Below are positions 20,863 to 22,377 of a stretch of 22,377 bases of DNA, one piece after another. The notes under the pieces are model-generated. The model did no database searches. It saw only the letters and a program-made list of their open reading frames with translations, and was not told the DNA's origin. The stretch is taken from IMG/VR virus record IMGVR_UViG_3300035145_000557, positions 1 through 22,377 of that record, one strand, 5' to 3'. Source of the stretch: a virus. Each line of letters starts with the position of its first letter. The stretch's first letter is position 1. Position numbers and translations under genes: made by a program.

Positions 20863-22377
20863 TGGCTTCACTCACTAATAATAAAATAAAAGAAACTTAT
20901 CAATCACTTGTTAAGTTTAACGACAACGGAAATATAACTACATCAGCAAAGAGACTGACTGATGGTTTTGGTAATAACTCTCCCTTTTTTGTATCTACAA
21001 CACAAATTGGTATTGGTGTAACACCAACACTAGGTTTTGATCTTCATGTAAATTCTAATGCCAAGATAGGTGGTAATTTAAATGTAGGTGGTAATCTTAC
21101 AGTATCTGGTACTCTTACATATTTAGATGTAGAAGATTTAGCTACAGAAGACCCATTAATAAAGCTAGCAAGAAACAATACAGATAATACGCTTGATATA
21201 GGTTTTTTTGGTAAATATGTAGAGTCATCAGTAACTAAATATAAAGGCATATTTAACGATGCTGACGATGATAAATGGAAATTCTTTATAGGAACTAGCA
21301 CAGAGCCTACAACAGTTGTAGACACAGCAGGAACAGGATATACTAAAGCAAATGTTGTTGTAGGCGATTTAGAAGCAGAAACATTAACCTTAACAAGTGG
21401 TAATGATAATTTAACTTTTACACAGTCAAGTGATGATTGGACAATCAATAATGAACAACAAAATAATGGTATTACTATTTATGATGGTACTGGAGGCATT
21501 GATTTTAAATATAATGGCACAGCACAAATGGCAGTTAATACAAATGGTGTAGAAGTTTTCAATGGTTATGATTTTACTGTTGATACTAATTTATTATATG
21601 TAGATGCTGCAAATAATTTAGTAGGTATTGGTAAAACTCCTAGCACTTATAAACTTGATGTAAATGGTAAAATAGCTAGTAATAATTATATAATTGCTGG
21701 ATTAGGAAGTGGTGGTGTGGCATTAACTCATAATGACGGTTATGGTAATGCTAATGTTGCATTTAACCATGTTTCAGGTACTCCTGAACAAAATGGTAGT
21801 TCTTTTAGAATTGAGTGTAATACAGATTCTAGTGTAAATCCAGCAATGATATTTGAATTAGCTGCTGGTGTAACACAAGGTGTGGCAGTTTCTACTGCTG
21901 AAAGAATGAGGATAGATGAAACTGGCTTGAAAGTTAGAGATACTAGTGGTGGTATAATACATTTAGAAAGAGATGATGCTAGTATTGTTGATGGCAATCC
22001 TTTAGGTAGGTTAAGATTTACTGGTGATGACCCAGTTAATGGAACATTTAATTTTGGTGCTGAAATTAGAGGTGTGGCTGCTGGAACATGGGGTACAGAC
22101 AACTATCCATCTAAATTAAGATTTTATACAGCAACAACAGATACTTTAAATTTAGCACTAACACTTGATGAATCACAAAATGCCACGTTTGGTGGTGATG
22201 TAGATGTAAATAGTTTTGTAGAAATTGGAGAGGATGTAACGTACCCTACTAATTATGGTTCAATAGGTTTTGGTGGCAGAACAAATGGTTATCCTAGAAT
22301 TTTTGGTGGTTTATCAAATAAACATATCTATATAACATCTGGTACAAGTGGTGATATTAAATTAAGAGTAAATGGTA
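20862..22377 (+). CDS. tail fibre/spike protein, 3' end outside window
   Basis: The frame runs open for 505 codons to the window edge, so the C-terminus is missing. It begins MASLTNNKIKETYQSLVKFN, a common N-terminus of phage tail fibre or appendage proteins that attach to the tail. Residues about 70-95 contain GGNLNVGGNLTVSGTLTYLD, typical of beta-helical trimeric fibres in marine phages, and a following segment reads DPLIKLARNNTDNTLDIGFF. Two copies of a 'GIGxTP...LDVNGKIA'-type repeat are visible (IGIGVTPTLGFDLHVN at about 49-64 and VGIGKTPSTYKLDVNGKIAS at 254-273). The missing C-terminal end would often hold an intramolecular chaperone. It is likely to mediate host recognition. Confidence 0.8.
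   Translation, partial: MASLTNNKIKETYQSLVKFNDNGNITTSAKRLTDGFGNNSPFFVSTTQIGIGVTPTLGFDLHVNSNAKIGGNLNVGGNLTVSGTLTYLDVEDLATEDPLIKLARNNTDNTLDIGFFGKYVESSVTKYKGIFNDADDDKWKFFIGTSTEPTTVVDTAGTGYTKANVVVGDLEAETLTLTSGNDNLTFTQSSDDWTINNEQQNNGITIYDGTGGIDFKYNGTAQMAVNTNGVEVFNGYDFTVDTNLLYVDAANNLVGIGKTPSTYKLDVNGKIASNNYIIAGLGSGGVALTHNDGYGNANVAFNHVSGTPEQNGSSFRIECNTDSSVNPAMIFELAAGVTQGVAVSTAERMRIDETGLKVRDTSGGIIHLERDDASIVDGNPLGRLRFTGDDPVNGTFNFGAEIRGVAAGTWGTDNYPSKLRFYTATTDTLNLALTLDESQNATFGGDVDVNSFVEIGEDVTYPTNYGSIGFGGRTNGYPRIFGGLSNKHIYITSGTSGDIKLRVNG

Noticed and set aside
21044-21448. 134-residue reverse-strand open frame
   Set aside because: It is the complement of the forward tail fibre frame, which is open for 505 codons with recognisable fibre motifs. 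The reverse frame is Val/Ser-rich antisense.
21740-22102. 120-residue reverse-strand open frame
   Set aside because: Also antisense to the tail fibre gene, with no start context and no supporting neighbour on that strand.
1-22377. Lysogeny genes, tRNAs or attachment sites
   Set aside because: No integrase, repressor or tRNA-like cloverleaf was found on either strand in this window, so lifestyle cannot be decided from it.

Overview
This window looks like part of the genome of a tailed, siphovirus-like bacteriophage (Caudoviricetes) whose host is probably a Bacteroidota, most likely a flavobacterium. The evidence is very low GC, an almost complete lack of Shine-Dalgarno sequences (starts are preceded by A-rich leaders such as TTAAAACATG), a Bacteroidota-type promoter (TTG-N20-TATATTTG) at 4685-4715, and structural proteins of types I associate with flavobacterial siphophages. 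Every supported gene is on the + strand. No integrase, tRNA, CRISPR array or insertion sequence was seen.

Layout. Positions 1-2295 hold the 3' end of an unknown gene, two small unknown genes, a DUF1599/Nmad1-like protein, and the small and large terminase subunits. Positions 2296-4577 hold accessory cassette 1, ten small overlapping genes closed by a terminator. Positions 4640-6460 hold accessory cassette 2, six genes behind a clear Bacteroidota promoter and closed by a terminator. Positions 6461-7228 are a control-rich interval: a GC-richer block that can fold as a three-way junction, one small gene, and a tandem array of four palindromic iterons. Positions 7229-17952 are a long late operon: tail assembly chaperone with a -1 frameshift, tail completion proteins, tail tip proteins, tape measure, protease, a small Cys-rich protein, scaffold and major capsid protein. 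Positions 18029-22377 carry a probable tail tube protein, a small beta-rich protein, the portal, a head-tail connector, a 32-residue basic protein and a tail fibre that runs off the window.

How it works together. TerS and TerL package DNA through the portal. The XkdF-like protease, acidic scaffold and HK97-fold capsid protein build the head. The connector, tube protein, tape measure, chaperone and tip/fibre proteins build a siphovirus-type tail. The order is unusual, because tail genes precede head genes and the portal lies far from the terminase. Strong terminators on both sides of the probable tail tube gene suggest that expression of the capsid and tube genes is tuned separately.

The most interesting signals are (i) the -1 frameshift at a run of nine T in the tail chaperone gene, whose downstream frame has no start codon; (ii) a 13-bp motif, WTGTCATRTRSAA, present five times and only in the gaps around the accessory cassettes and before the late operon; (iii) a 14-bp exact repeat that opens both cassette control regions; (iv) the iteron array; and (v) the foldable block at 6683-6736. 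Together these suggest a dedicated phage regulatory circuit controlling two small-protein cassettes of unknown function.
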